From Stagonosporopsis chrysanthemi (taxonomy: Eukaryota; Ascomycota; Dothideomycetes; Pleosporales; Didymellaceae): a DNA stretch of 64,000 nt. Positions within the stretch are counted from its first letter, which is position 1. The number at the start of each line of letters is the position of its first letter. Below, piece after piece: positions 32,616 to 43,495 of the stretch. Location: the NCBI GenBank assembly GCA_022560025.1, contig JAFISE010000082.1, positions 80,256-144,255 of the forward strand. Reading direction: 5' to 3'. Under the pieces are notes generated by a model. It did no database searches. It was not told where the DNA came from and saw only the letters and a list, made by a program, of their open reading frames with translations. A program made the position numbers and the translations under genes.

Positions 32616-33623
32616 ATGCCAGAAACGCACCACTACGCCGCACACGACGGCCCATCCATCAAAGTTACCGAACGCGATGACCGCACGTTAGTCATGAGCA
32701 TGCTCTTGCGCCTCGTGCATCTCTTCAGAAAGCAACTCAACGCCGGCGCGCCAGACCACCAGGACGGCTCGATCCCACTGAAGCCCCCCAAAGCGCGACT
32801 TCGGCCCTGCTCAGCCTCCCACCGCAAAGTATGCGACATCCACATCTACGACATCGTACCGCCTGGCGTCCCCAATGAGAAACCCTCAAAACGCATATAC
32901 TACTTCGCAGGCGGCAGCTGGCAACAAGGCCCCTCCGGCCAGCACTGGTGGTTGTGCGCTCAGCTCGCCCTGAAGCTACCCAACACCGTCATCTCGCTGG
33001 TGTCCCCACCTCTCGCGCCCAACAACCCAGCCTCCAGCTCATTCCCGGCGTGTCTGCGCCTGTACCGCACGTTGATGCACGCGTCCGCTTCCGCGGGAGA
33101 GCGCGTAACCTGGATGGGCGACTCGTCAGGCGCCAACATAGTGCTGAGCCTCGCCATGGAAGCGCTGACGCAGGAAGCAGCCGGAACCGCGGACTTTGCA
33201 GCCTGCCCGCGCCCCGTGTCGCTCATGACCATCAGCCCGTCGACGGACCTCACGCGCTCAAACCCGGACATCGAGGCCCTCCGCGACTACGATCCCCTCC
33301 TCTCCCCAGACATCATCAAGCAAACCGCCAAAGCCTGGGTTGCGCGCGATACCGACCCCGCGAGCCCCATCGTGTCACCCATCAACGCCGATTTCGCCCT
33401 GCTCGCGCAGTCGGGAATCCGCGTCCACGGCGTGACGGCGGGGTACGACGTGCTGAGTCCCGATGGCGTGGTGTTTCGCAATAAGTTGAGCGAGTACGGG
33501 GTTAAGGGAGAGTGGCTGCATTGGGCGAAGCAGATGCATTGTTTTGTGCTGACGGCGCCGTATCGGTTGAGGGAGGGGAAGGAAGGGTTTTACTGGGTTG
33601 TGGATGTGCTAAAGAGAGAGTGA
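32616..33623 (+). CDS. alpha/beta hydrolase (esterase/lipase, HSL-like)
   Basis: Single exon, 335 aa. The alpha/beta-hydrolase signs are the oxyanion loop FAGGSW at 98-102 (the HGGGW position), nucleophile elbow GDSSGAN with Ser 170, an acidic residue in GYDVLSPDG and a final His in AKQMHCF. The spacing fits an alpha/beta-hydrolase_3/steryl-acetyl-hydrolase-type enzyme acting on small esters, lactones or acetylated sterols. There is no signal peptide, so it is probably cytosolic; an early hydrophobic stretch (MSMLLRLVHLFRK) could be a membrane anchor. It is divergent from noxC across a region with three CRE palindromes. The HGG motif is reduced to AGG, which is an oddity but is seen in some fungal members. 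Confidence 0.85.
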   Translation: MPETHHYAAHDGPSIKVTERDDRTLVMSMLLRLVHLFRKQLNAGAPDHQDGSIPLKPPKARLRPCSASHRKVCDIHIYDIVPPGVPNEKPSKRIYYFAGGSWQQGPSGQHWWLCAQLALKLPNTVISLVSPPLAPNNPASSSFPACLRLYRTLMHASASAGERVTWMGDSSGANIVLSLAMEALTQEAAGTADFAACPRPVSLMTISPSTDLTRSNPDIEALRDYDPLLSPDIIKQTAKAWVARDTDPASPIVSPINADFALLAQSGIRVHGVTAGYDVLSPDGVVFRNKLSEYGVKGEWLHWAKQMHCFVLTAPYRLREGKEGFYWVVDVLKRE

Positions 33624-33873
33624 AGCGTTTGTGGATTATGCATGAGATACCCCAATTTAGACGCTGTGTTGAGCGAGTAATGTATAGGTTTGGTTAGTAC
33701 GCGATTTTAGTGTTGATTTGAGCGTCTGTCAAAAGACGTATTTACTGTGTGGATGGATTCGTATTCGCATGAGGTATTAACAGAACAGAACCATGGCAAT
33801 AGCCACGGAATCCAAAGATTGATCATGCACATTCTTCATTCCTCTACCCCTCTCTTCGAAAACTATCTACCCT

Positions 33874-36800
33874 TCACTGAGCAGCAGGCGCCGCACCTCC
33901 CCTCGGTGCACCCCTCCCCCTAAAGCCACCACGACCGCGTCCACGGCCCCTACCGCGCCCCGTTTCCAAGCCAGCAGGCGGAGGTACATTCGAGTAATTC
34001 TGCGGGCGGAAGTTGGGATTGTTCTGCACAATTCCCTCAGTCGGGTCGCTGTTGTCTACGCTCGTGAACCCTCCACGTCCAGCCTTGTTGAAGCCACCAC
34101 GGCCTCGAGGTACGAAGTCTGCGCCGCCGCGCCCACGGCCGCCGCGCGGTGCACCGTTACCGTTGGGCTGTTGATTCTGGTCCTGAACGGTGTGACCGTT
34201 GGCTTGTCCACCACGCGGGGCGAAACCACCTCGGCCGCCGCGTGGTGGGCCGCCATGGATGGGCATGGTTTGGGGGTGCTGGGATGTGCCATTCGCAGGG
34301 GAAACACCAACACGAGGTGCCATACCGCCACCACGTCCGCCACGAGTACCGTTGGCGCCACCGAAGGCTCCGCGATAGGAACCTTGAAGAGGCGCTGGAG
34401 CGGGCGCAGGGACGAGCTGGGGACCGCCGGGCGCGCCGAGGCGAGGCATAGAGAAGCCCGAGTTCTGGTTCTGGCGCTGGGCAGCGGCAGCAGCAGCGCC
34501 TGCGCTCGAGTACGAGACAACCTGCTTGTCTGTGAGGTTGAGCACAGATGTGGAAGGAACAGTGGACCCGCGGAAGGGAGAGCATCTATCGTTGAGAGAT
34601 GTTCCGCTCATGAAGGTTGCATCGAAAACAACATCCAACAGCATGCTGCGTGCAGTCCTCGTCTTGCCCACAATGGTACCGGATGATCCAATGGGAACAC
34701 GTCCGGAGTCCTGAACGTAGATGACACGATCACCGATGGAGAACTGTTGGTGACCAAGGCGCTGTTCAGCATCGGAAGGTTTCAGGATAGCACTACGCGG
34801 CACCTTTCCGATCTTCTTCATCTCTACATCTTGCAAAAGTGCAAGATTAGCGTCGGCGGCCTGCTCGATGGCCTTCACAGTCTCAGAATCGAGCTGTTCA
34901 GCGTCAAGCGGCACCTTCTCAAAGCTCTTGGTCTGTACCTCCTTGAGCCAAGCTCCAATCTCCTTGACCTTTTGCTTTGCGATCTCAGGAGGATAGAAGT
35001 CGGTGTCTTCCCATCCGTCTCCCGTTGGGTTGTTGATGATGCCCGCAAAGAATTCAGGAAACTTGATCATGTACTGTGCGAGCAAAGCAACAGCCTTCTG
35101 GCTGTACTCCCAACCATTGGCTGACTTGCGCGAGTATCCCAAGACCTTCAACTTCTTTGCCTCAAACTTCAGGTTCAATCCCAGGTTCAGCTTAAGACCA
35201 CTGGAATTGACGTTGAAGGAGGATGTCAACTTTGACAGAGCGAGAGGGGGCATATTGAGCTGCCTGGCAACAACGTAGGATGGCAGGTAAGGAGTACTCT
35301 TCTCAGCTTGCCAAACAATCTGGTGGCCAAAGTCTGGTTCGGGCTTCTTCAGCCTGGCAACCATAATAGTAGCCTTGTGATCCGCGTGACCAATGACTTG
35401 CAGAGGGCGACCGTAGGCGTAGTCGCCGAGGTAGAAAGCGCGGGAGGCCTCGGGGAATTCTTCCTCGATCGGCAGGGCGGCCTTCTCGATGAAACGCTGG
35501 TCAGGGCTGATGACTTCATCCACGATGGTTTGGATCGCGTAGTCGGCTTGGAGACCGGGTACGGGACCGTACTCCTTGATGGTAGCACCCTCATCAGTCT
35601 TCTTAAGGCCCTTGAGCATTTCTACATGCACAAGAGCTTCAACTTCGCCGGTGATAATCCCGAGACGTTTGCCGTAAGTTTCCTGAATTCGATTGGCCAT
35701 CTTCTTCCAGTTGGAAATCTCTGTAGGCCCGTGTTCGATTGCAAGAGGAGCAGACACGCCGTCCTGGGACACCACGTAGTCGAAAAGCTCATCAGAGACC
35801 TTGACTACCTTGGCCTCATGCAGGAACGGGTAGCCAACATGGACGGCCTTCCCAAGCATCTTCTGCGCATATGTGATAGAAGTCCTGGGCTCGGTATCCA
35901 CAAGTGTGACAACCATGCTCTCGTTGCGGCTGTCTTGCGAGAAGACATTGACACCCGCGAACTCCAGCGCGCCGTGGAAGGGCAGAACCTTCAGGCTGGG
36001 AAAGCCAGCCAAGGCCGAGGCTCCCAGCTTGACACCATCCATCAAGCCAATGTAGTACTCAAGCCCTTCCATAGTGGGGAGATCGAAGATATTCTCGATA
36101 CACTTGCAGTTCGGCAAATCTGGGAAAATTCCAGGGAGCGAAGAAGGGTATACGAAGTCAAGATCCTTGGAGTAAGTGAACTTCAACGAAACGCCGTAAG
36201 AGTTGCGGGCCTTCTCATCCTCAGTTAGCAGATGCTCCTTGGTAGCCATGGCCTTGAGCAGCCTATCCTCCTCAATGAAAGGAATCTTGACCACGGCCTC
36301 CCAATCCTGCTTCTTTCCATTCATGTCGAGATTGAAATCACGTGGGTAGAAGTCGATGATTGGCGACTCAGCATTAGTCATGAGAGGGTGGTACGCTTCG
36401 GGTACGATGGTTTTACTGCGATCCGGCAGCACACCCATTAGTTGCTGGTAAGGCTTGAAGGGCTGACCGAGCTTGAAGTTGATGTCAGCCTTCAATCCTC
36501 GCTTGACATCGGAAATCATTGGCGAATAGTGGTAGCCGTAGAACCATGGCCACGACGCTACTCCACGGTAGTAGTAGTAAAGAACCCACTGCAGTCCCTG
36601 CACGTAGTTCTCGGTAAGCTTGCGAAGCTCTTCCTCGTTGCTGCGGTCCCAATCAAATTTGCTCTTGTAGTAGTCGTTCTTCCAGGCGTCAAACTTTTCG
36701 TCGTACTTGGCCTGCATGGCTGACTGTGCCTCTTCAGGCGAAATGTCAATAATCTTGGCTTGGTCGTACTTTTGTACGACTCGTACGATTGCTTTCGTGG

Positions 36801-38270
36801 ATTCATCATTGGCAACCTCATCTTCCTCATCGTCGTCGCTCTCGACCAGCTTCGGTGGGGCCGAGATTTGTAGGTGGCGGTTGCCATCGTCATCCGAAAT
36901 TGACTTCCACGGCAAATGGAGCTTATCAGCAAGCTCCTGTACAAACTTGCGATCCTCGGCCTTGAGGTCTCCAGGAAGGTCGAGGGGAGGTTGCTCGACC
37001 TTCTGCAAGTGGTTTCCAATCCAAGTCTTTACCTTTGTGAATAGCTCCTTCTGTTGGGTAGACATGACGACTGTGCCTCGCCGCGCAGTCTTCTCCATAA
37101 TGTCTTCGCGCTCGAGACGCTTGCCCTTGAACCAGGATGCGTCCGAGTTCTCAGATTCGAAATGACGGTTCTCGATGTTGGATAACTCGTCAAGCAGCAG
37201 CGCCAATCGCTCCATGTTGATTACGCCCTCTTCGTTGATGTAGCCCTTCGCCTTTGGAAGGACCGTCTTATAGACGTTGAACATAAGGGCCAAAGCGCCC
37301 TCGTTGATGTGCAAATGAGGAAGATTAGGAAGGAAATCGTTACCAACAAAGAAAGCCATAAGGATGAAATCGTCAATGACACGCTCCATGTCGAATGGGA
37401 AGCCGAGAGCACCAGGCTCTTCTAGTTCTTGGAACTCCAATTCTAGGTATTCTCGAACAATGCAGAGATGCATCAGGTAGAAATTCTGATGCTCCAGCTC
37501 CTTGGATTTGGTCTTGCTCTGGCGACCAAATGTCACCTCTTCACGCAGCAGACAAAAATGCGGGTCGTGACTCAGCAGACCCAGCATGATAAGATCTGCG
37601 TCGAGACCGTACAAACAGTGACGACGATTAGGGTTGTACTCCGGCTGGGCTTTCGCCTGACGGATGTACTCCATGATCTTGTGTTCACCCTCTCCCGGGA
37701 CTTCGTGGCCAGACAGCACGACTTCCACGCCCTGCCAGTCCAGGTCCTCGGAGACTTTCTTGTTGATGAAGTACTTCAACTGCTTTGTGAGCTTCGCCAT
37801 GAACTCGGTACCGGGGGTAATGCAGTTGCTGTCGAAAGGCGCCTCCTTGGGCATCTCGACACCGTCCTTGATAGCCTTGTCTCGAGCCTTTTCAGCGTCG
37901 AGGGCAGTTCGGAAGCGGCGAGCTCGCTGCTGGTTCATCTTGGCGCGCGGGGCGACACCATCGATGGCCATGAAGAACAACTGCTTGGGCTTGATCTTGC
38001 CAAACAGGTGCTCGATGTAGTTGAAGATGGCGATAAACATCTTGTCTTCGGTCATGCGGGCCGTCGGGCCGTCGGAGTCATTGTGCGTGCAATTGTGGAT
38101 GATGCCGTTCATGTCGAGCTATGCATGGGTCAGTCAGTCGTGTCATAGGGCGAATGGTTTCAAGTACATACGTAGAGACAGTCGAACTCGGGAATGCGGT
38201 TCTCAGCAATGAGCTGAGAGATGCCCGGGTACCGCTCGGACATCCATCTGAAGAACTTGGGAACACCCAT
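33874..38270 (-). CDS. XRN1: 5'-3' exoribonuclease 1 (Xrn1)
   Basis: Minus strand; exon 1 38270-38172, a 53-base intron (GTATGT...GCATAG), and exon 2 38118-33874; 1447 aa, close to yeast Xrn1 (1528 aa). The start MGVPKFFRWMSERYP is the invariant Xrn N-terminus. Catalytic acidic residues lie in LYLDMNG (Asp 35), FMAIDGVAPRAK, EGEHKIMEYIR and YGLDADLIMLGL. XRN_N covers about residues 1-230 and XRN_M about 270-620, followed by the D1-D4/SH3-like body (SIGDRVIYVQDSGRVPIG). The C-terminal 250 residues are disordered and very rich in RGG, GRGRGG and PRGG repeats, typical of RNA binding and condensate formation. It degrades decapped mRNA in the cytoplasm. It is divergent from the Hat2/Msi1 gene. Confidence 0.97.
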
Positions 38271-38700
38271 GATTACTGCTGCTGTCTAGGGATAGTGTAG
38301 TAATATGTGGAGGCAAAGTGCGCTGGGTGTGCGTCGCAAAAGCGAGCGGAGAAGCTGAAAGTGGTAAAAGAAGAGAGCGCAGGCAGCGCTTGTAGGCGCA
38401 ACGGTAAACAACAGGGGGATGGTTCTCGACGCTGGGGTCTTCAAAGAGGAGGAGGGCGCATCGCAGGCGGCTTCATATGATGCTCCAGCGCCAAGATCGA
38501 CAAGTGGCGGCGGCCGCAGTCGATGACCCATGTTTCGCCGCAGTGCGCAGTGCGCAGTGCGCCGGGCGGTGAGGGCGGGCACAACCCAGTAGCGCAACAC
38601 GAACGCGGATTGCACGCGTCTCGGTTCCACAGCTGCTTGGAGCTCACACTTCGAGAGCACCCACCCCACTTCCACATCGCGCACACTGCCAACCACAGCC
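38271..38700. promoter_or_regulatory. divergent XRN1 / HAT2 promoter
   Basis: 430 bases between divergent starts, with no gene inside. It includes an internal tandem repeat at 38541-38562 and a GC-rich core. A shared promoter is likely, given head-to-head housekeeping genes. Confidence 0.6.
38541..38562. repeat. three tandem copies of a 7-base unit
   Basis: CAGTGCG is repeated three times head to tail (with a final GC) inside the divergent promoter. It may be a binding-site array or a simple slippage product. Confidence 0.7.
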
Positions 38701-40104
38701 ATGGACGAGACAATGAGCGAAGAACACTCCTCACGGAGCAATGAGGACCAGCAGGAGGAGGCCGAGCACAAGATTATCAACGAAGAGTACAAGATATGGA
38801 AGAAGAACTCGGTCTTCCTCTACGACATGCTCTACGGGCGCGCCTTGGAGTGGCCGACGCTCACCACACAATGGCTGCCTGACAAGAAGCCGTGCGCCTG
38901 CTCATCGCACAACTAGCACTGACTGACGCTAACATGAAGCAGCGTCGAGGGCACCAACATGAGCCAGCACCGCGTCATCCTCGGCACCCACACCTCGAAC
39001 CAGGCGCAGAACTACCTCCAGATCGCCCACTGCGAAATTCCCGACTTCCGCACCCCCGAGTTGTCCGAAGTCAGCGAGGACCGCGATGAGGTTGGCGGCC
39101 ATGGCCACGCCAAACGGCCCTTCGACTTCAAGATTGTGCAGAAAATCAACCACCCCAGCGAGGTCAACAAGGCGCGCTACCAGCCCCAGAACCCAGACAT
39201 CATCGCGACCATGTGCACAGACGGCAGGGCGCTCATCTTCGACCGCACAAAACACCCTCTGCAGCCCAAGGGTGATGCCGTGCAGTTCGAGGCCGAGTGC
39301 GTGGGCCACGAGAAGGAAGGCTTTGCGCTGAGTTGGAGCCCCTTCCACGAGGGCCACCTGGCGACTGGTGGAGAAGACACGACCGTCAAGACATGGGACA
39401 TCAAGAGCGGCTTTTCTAAGTCTAACAAGACCATCAGCCCCACCGCCTCTTACACCATCCACAGCGCCACTGTCAACGACGTGCAGTACCACCCCATCCA
39501 CAGCTTCCTCATCGGTTCCGCCTCAGACGACCTTACCTGGCAGGTCATTGACACGCGCCAGGGGTCGCACAAGACGGCGCTCTGGAGGAAGGTCGCCCAC
39601 GCCGACGCTGTCAACAGCATTGCCTTCCACCCTGAGTTCGACTCGCTGCTCGCGACTGGTTCTGCGGACAAGACTATCGGCATCTGGGATCTGCGCAACT
39701 TCGAGAAGCCGCTGCACAGCCTGCAGGGCCATCGCAGCGATGTCATCGGCTTGCAATGGCACCCACAGGATGCCGCCATTCTCGCCAGTTCCAGCTACGA
39801 CCGCCGCATCCTGTTGTGGGATACAAGCAAGATTGGCGACGAGCAGACCGAGGAAGAGGCCGAGGATGGGCCTCCTGAGCTGTGAGTCTTGCTCGCCCAA
39901 ATATTGGTGCAACCTGCTAACTGTACTAGACTCTACATGCACGGCGGCTTCACGAACCGAATTTGCGATTTCGACTGGAACAAGAACGATCCGTGGGTCA
40001 TGATGGGCGCGGCCGAAGACAACCAGCTGCAGATCTTCCGACCAGCACGCAAGCTCGTCGAGCCCGTCCAGCAGACTGTTCACCACGGAGAGGTCTCAGA
40101 CTAG
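38701..40104 (+). CDS. HAT2: histone-binding WD40 protein, Hat2/Msi1/RbAp48 type
   Basis: Exons 38701-38891, 38943-39881 and 39930-40104 encode 434 aa, normal for the family. The N-terminal helix carries the H4-binding EEYKIWKKNSVFLYDMLYGRALEWPTLT-type block (seen across residues 25-52), followed by VEGTNMSQHRVILGTHTS. Seven WD40 blades follow, with clear repeats ending in KTWDIKS, GIWDLRN and LLWDTSK. The last blade reads GFTNRICDFDWNKNDPWVM, and the acidic loop EQTEEEAEDGPPEL is the RbAp48 histone-contact loop. Roles: HAT1-HAT2 histone acetylation, CAF-1 and chromatin complexes. Introns are 51 and 48 bases, with GTGCGC and GTGAGT donors. The acceptor AAGCAG at 38937-38942 was picked because it restores the DKKPVEGTNM join. 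Confidence 0.95.
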
Positions 40105-40600
40105 ACTCACGCTTTGCTGATTCCTATGGCTGACGTGCATTCGCAGGCCGAGGACGGTAGCGAGACTTTAAGTGAAGAAGACTTGGTGCCACGGATGGGA
40201 GCACCTCTACCTCTCCAGGCAGGCCGGCTTCGTCCGCGCGTTGACTCGGATCCAACTTCACGAAATCATGCATCGCCGACGGTCGAAAGGGGACGAGGTC
40301 ACGCACGCAAGCACCCTCGAGAAGTTTAGAAGATCAGACAGGCGTTTGGAGCACAAAACGGATATCCCAGAGCAGCACAGCTCTCAGTCGTAATTGTATT
40401 CATCACTCAATACTCTTTCCCTTCTTTGTGAACGTTGCTTGTCATGAATCGTCTGCAGTACCTCCGAGGTACATTTCCACGTCCGAGCTCAAGCTCAAGC
40501 TCCCCGCATTCGTCATCCGCCATTAACCTTCACAACCCACAACCACGAACACATTGCACCAACAACTTCGACACACCTCCCCCACCATCACACCGCCACA
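40105..40600. other. intergenic spacer
   Basis: About 500 bases between HAT2 and the dephospho-CoA kinase gene. Short frames only; a C-rich leader (CACCTCCCCCACC) precedes the next ATG. Confidence 0.55.
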
Positions 40601-41404
40601 ATGCTCCTCCTCGGCCTAACCGGCTCCATTGCGACCGGCAAATCCACCGTCTCCTCCCTCCTACGGCAGGCACCCTACTCGCTCCCCATCATCGACGCAG
40701 ACCTAATTGCACGCCAAGTCGTCGAGCCCGGGACCGCAGGCTACAACGCAATCGTCTCGTACTTCCTACCTAGCACGCCAGACCTGCTCCTCGATGCACC
40801 CTCACCCTCGGCTCCGCGCCCGCTCAACCGCCCCGCCCTAGGCCGCCGCGTCTTCGGCGCCGGCGCAGACAAGGAGCGCGACCGCAAGGTGCTCAACGGC
40901 ATCGTGCACCCTGCGGTGCGCAAGGAGATGTACAAGCAGATGATCTGGGCGTATCTGCGCGGGAACTGGGCCGTCGTGCTCGATGTGCCGCTGTTGTTTG
41001 AGAGCGGGTGGGAGCGCTACTGCGGCAGCATTGTTGTGGTTGGGGTCAGCGATCCGCAGATCCAGATCCAGCGCCTGAGGGCTAGGGATGCGCATTTGTC
41101 GGAGGAGGATGCGAGGAATCGCGTTATGAGTCAGGGTGATATTAGGGAGAAGGCGGAGAGGTGCTTGAGGAGGGGAGAGGGGAGGGGCGTTGTGGTGTGG
41201 AATGATGGTGATAAGAAGCATTTGGAGAGTGAGGTTAAGAGGGTCATGGAGGATGTGAGGAGGAGGAGTCCGTGGTGGTGGGGCAAGCTGCTCTGGGTGC
41301 TGCCGCCGCTGGGGCTGGTGAGTGGGCTGTGGAGCTGGTGGAATATGCGGCGGGTGCAGTTGAGTTGGGAGGAGGCGAAGAAGAAGGAGAAGGCCAAGTT
41401 GTAA
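40601..41404 (+). CDS. CAB5: dephospho-CoA kinase
   Basis: Single exon, 267 aa. It catalyses the last step of coenzyme A synthesis, phosphorylating the 3'-OH of dephospho-CoA. Sequence evidence: a Walker A loop GLTGSIATGKST at residues 5-16; the DADLIARQVV substrate motif; RVF ... NGIVHPAVR; LDVPLLFESGWE with the conserved acidic/Leu-Leu-Phe-Glu block; and the lid region VVGVSDPQIQIQRLRARD with RVMSQ. The C-terminus adds a hydrophobic helix (WGKLLWVLPPLGLVSGLWSWW), as in the yeast protein, which is tethered to membranes of mitochondria or lipid droplets. Family length matches. Start chosen at the ATG after a CACCACAATG-like leader. High confidence. Confidence 0.95.
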   Translation: MLLLGLTGSIATGKSTVSSLLRQAPYSLPIIDADLIARQVVEPGTAGYNAIVSYFLPSTPDLLLDAPSPSAPRPLNRPALGRRVFGAGADKERDRKVLNGIVHPAVRKEMYKQMIWAYLRGNWAVVLDVPLLFESGWERYCGSIVVVGVSDPQIQIQRLRARDAHLSEEDARNRVMSQGDIREKAERCLRRGEGRGVVVWNDGDKKHLESEVKRVMEDVRRRSPWWWGKLLWVLPPLGLVSGLWSWWNMRRVQLSWEEAKKKEKAKL

Positions 41405-41620
41405 GAGTTGGGGTTTTGTGGTTTTGTGTTCTGATAGGTACGATATCCTTGTTACGACTTCGGGCTGCATAATCTCGCGTCAATTGTTTTGGATGATTTC
41501 CCTTCAGCGAGCTTCCTCTGACCTTCACTTTTGACCCCGCCTTCACCTCACCTCACCTCATCCACCCGACCCCCAAGGCTTTCTCTCCACCATCTCACAG
41601 ACACATCTCCCACGCACAAG

Positions 41621-43495
41621 ATGAGCACAATAACAGCCCCCTCCTACCTCGACGACGGTGTCTCGTTCCGCCGCCGCCTCCCCTCCCAATCACGGCACGA
41701 TCACGAGCCAGCTCCCTCATCCACCTCAGCCTACACCGGGAGCTACATCGACGATGGTCTAGACCTTCTACCTCCCCGCAACGGCCACGGATTCGGAAAA
41801 GTGAATCGGAAGTTCTACCAGCACCGGCGGCGCAGACACAACAAGCTAGGAGGAGACGGCGATGATGGGATCGGACATGAAGGGGTCTGGAGTAAAGACA
41901 TCGCGCGCGCGGTGACTGGGGAAATGCAGCGCAGCCTTCGGAAGCTGCAGGAGCTGGGCGAGATCGGGATACGGAAAGAATCGCACCCAGGAGACAGGCA
42001 GAAGGGAAAGGACGAGAGTGAGAAGAAGAAAAAGAAAGAGCAGAAGAGGAGAGGGGTGATCACGGTTCCTAAGCCGTTGAGCTGGGGTGTGTTTGTGATT
42101 AAGGAGGACGATGGGAGGGTCGTTGTTGTGGATGAGATGGGGGAGTGGGATTCTGGACCAGTCGGCGGAGGTGAAGAGAAGGGGACTGAGGGTATGAGAG
42201 GAGAGGAGAAGATGGGAAGAGCGAAGAGGTGGGTAAAAGCTGCGAGTACTCTCAACGCCGTCACGCCACCTTTACACACCGGCTCAGTCCACGAGAAACC
42301 GACAGCAATGACGCCTCGCAAGCATAGATCGAACAGATGTGGAAGGCGCAAAGACGGGAAGCGCACCTCTCACAATCATGCCGCACCGCAGCCATCTAGT
42401 CTACCCCCGCCGAGCCAGGAGATAGAGTACGAATCCGACCCCGATGACCCCGTCACTCTTCCTCTGCTTGCTTCACCAACAGACTTCTTCATGACTGGCG
42501 GTCTAAGCGGCTGGCCCTCGCGTCCTGCGTCCTCAGAACGACGCTCGCCCGTCGTGCCGCACGCGATCACGTGGGAAACAACAGCGCCGCCGGCCGGGTC
42601 GTTATCTGCACGCAGCTATGCCAAATCGACAGTGAAGTCAAAGACTCGGGCAGACGTGACGAGGGAGTGGACGTCCACGTCCTCTTCTTCCACGAGCGAC
42701 CGAACCATTTCGTCCTCACACTATCGTCGTTCTAAACACCCTCAAGCCCACGTTCCCAACGAAGTTACGTCCACAGACAGCAGACGAGCTCATTCTCCTT
42801 CCGTCTCGGTCTTCGAAGTCAAAAATTCGGCACCCAGAACAAGTCCTGCATACCATTCGCCGGACTTCGTGGAGGTGATTTACGATGAGACGCCGCCGGA
42901 CGAGATATCGTATTCACGGTCTCGGACGGGCTGGTGCGCCAGCGATGTGGCAAGTGTGAAGAGTCTGAACGCACCTGGGAAGCAGGGCGAGGGGTTTGCG
43001 TGCGAGACGGTCTCCGTTGAGTCCAGCCACCACAGACACCGCGAGCAAGACACGGAGGATCTAGGCTGGGACGGTTCGGCACAAGGCTCCGCACGAGGTT
43101 CAGCTTGGGGCAAAGGCAAAGCTGGCAGTCACGCAGACAGTACTTCGAGAAGCATCCACGGCTGGACCGCCTCCCTGCACTCTGTTCGTAGCCAGACTCG
43201 CAGTCAAGCAGGAGACTGGGATGGTTATGAGCGCCCAAAGAGCGGGAGTGAGGTGAGTGTCTATGGAGGCAGTGTACGCAGCCGGCAAGGTCCAAGCAGT
43301 CGAGACAGTCAAGGCAGTGAGGAGAGCTGGCCCGCAAGTCACCGTGCTGGTAGTCACCACAGCTACCACACTCACATCCACCGTGCCCCGCACACGTATT
43401 CGTCCAACAGGAGCAAAAACGATGACCTCGACTGGGACGGAGGAAACACAGTGCACTGGGACGATGGAGACGAGGGACAGACGTGGGAGGGGTAA
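41621..43495 (+). CDS. large disordered Ser/Arg/Asp-rich protein (624 aa)
   Basis: Single exon from ATG 41621, after a CT-rich leader. Nearly the whole chain is predicted disordered. It starts MSTITAPSYLDDGVSFRRRL and has a short folded-looking stretch with two basic clusters (YQHRRRRHN and KKKKKEQKRR). It then becomes Ser/Thr/Pro/His-rich with many SR and SS pairs, and ends in repeated tryptophan-aspartate motifs (LGWDG at about 515, DWDG near 560 and 610, HWDDGDEGQTWEG at the end). A segment GVFVIKEDDGRVVVVDEMG looks like a small beta hairpin. I do not recognise a family. A nuclear or signalling scaffold is possible from the basic patches. Confidence 0.75.
   Translation: MSTITAPSYLDDGVSFRRRLPSQSRHDHEPAPSSTSAYTGSYIDDGLDLLPPRNGHGFGKVNRKFYQHRRRRHNKLGGDGDDGIGHEGVWSKDIARAVTGEMQRSLRKLQELGEIGIRKESHPGDRQKGKDESEKKKKKEQKRRGVITVPKPLSWGVFVIKEDDGRVVVVDEMGEWDSGPVGGGEEKGTEGMRGEEKMGRAKRWVKAASTLNAVTPPLHTGSVHEKPTAMTPRKHRSNRCGRRKDGKRTSHNHAAPQPSSLPPPSQEIEYESDPDDPVTLPLLASPTDFFMTGGLSGWPSRPASSERRSPVVPHAITWETTAPPAGSLSARSYAKSTVKSKTRADVTREWTSTSSSSTSDRTISSSHYRRSKHPQAHVPNEVTSTDSRRAHSPSVSVFEVKNSAPRTSPAYHSPDFVEVIYDETPPDEISYSRSRTGWCASDVASVKSLNAPGKQGEGFACETVSVESSHHRHREQDTEDLGWDGSAQGSARGSAWGKGKAGSHADSTSRSIHGWTASLHSVRSQTRSQAGDWDGYERPKSGSEVSVYGGSVRSRQGPSSRDSQGSEESWPASHRAGSHHSYHTHIHRAPHTYSSNRSKNDDLDWDGGNTVHWDDGDEGQTWEG

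Noticed and set aside
35308..36228. 306-codon plus-strand frame
   Set aside because: It lies antisense inside the XRN1 coding exon and mirrors it in another frame; no independent domain.
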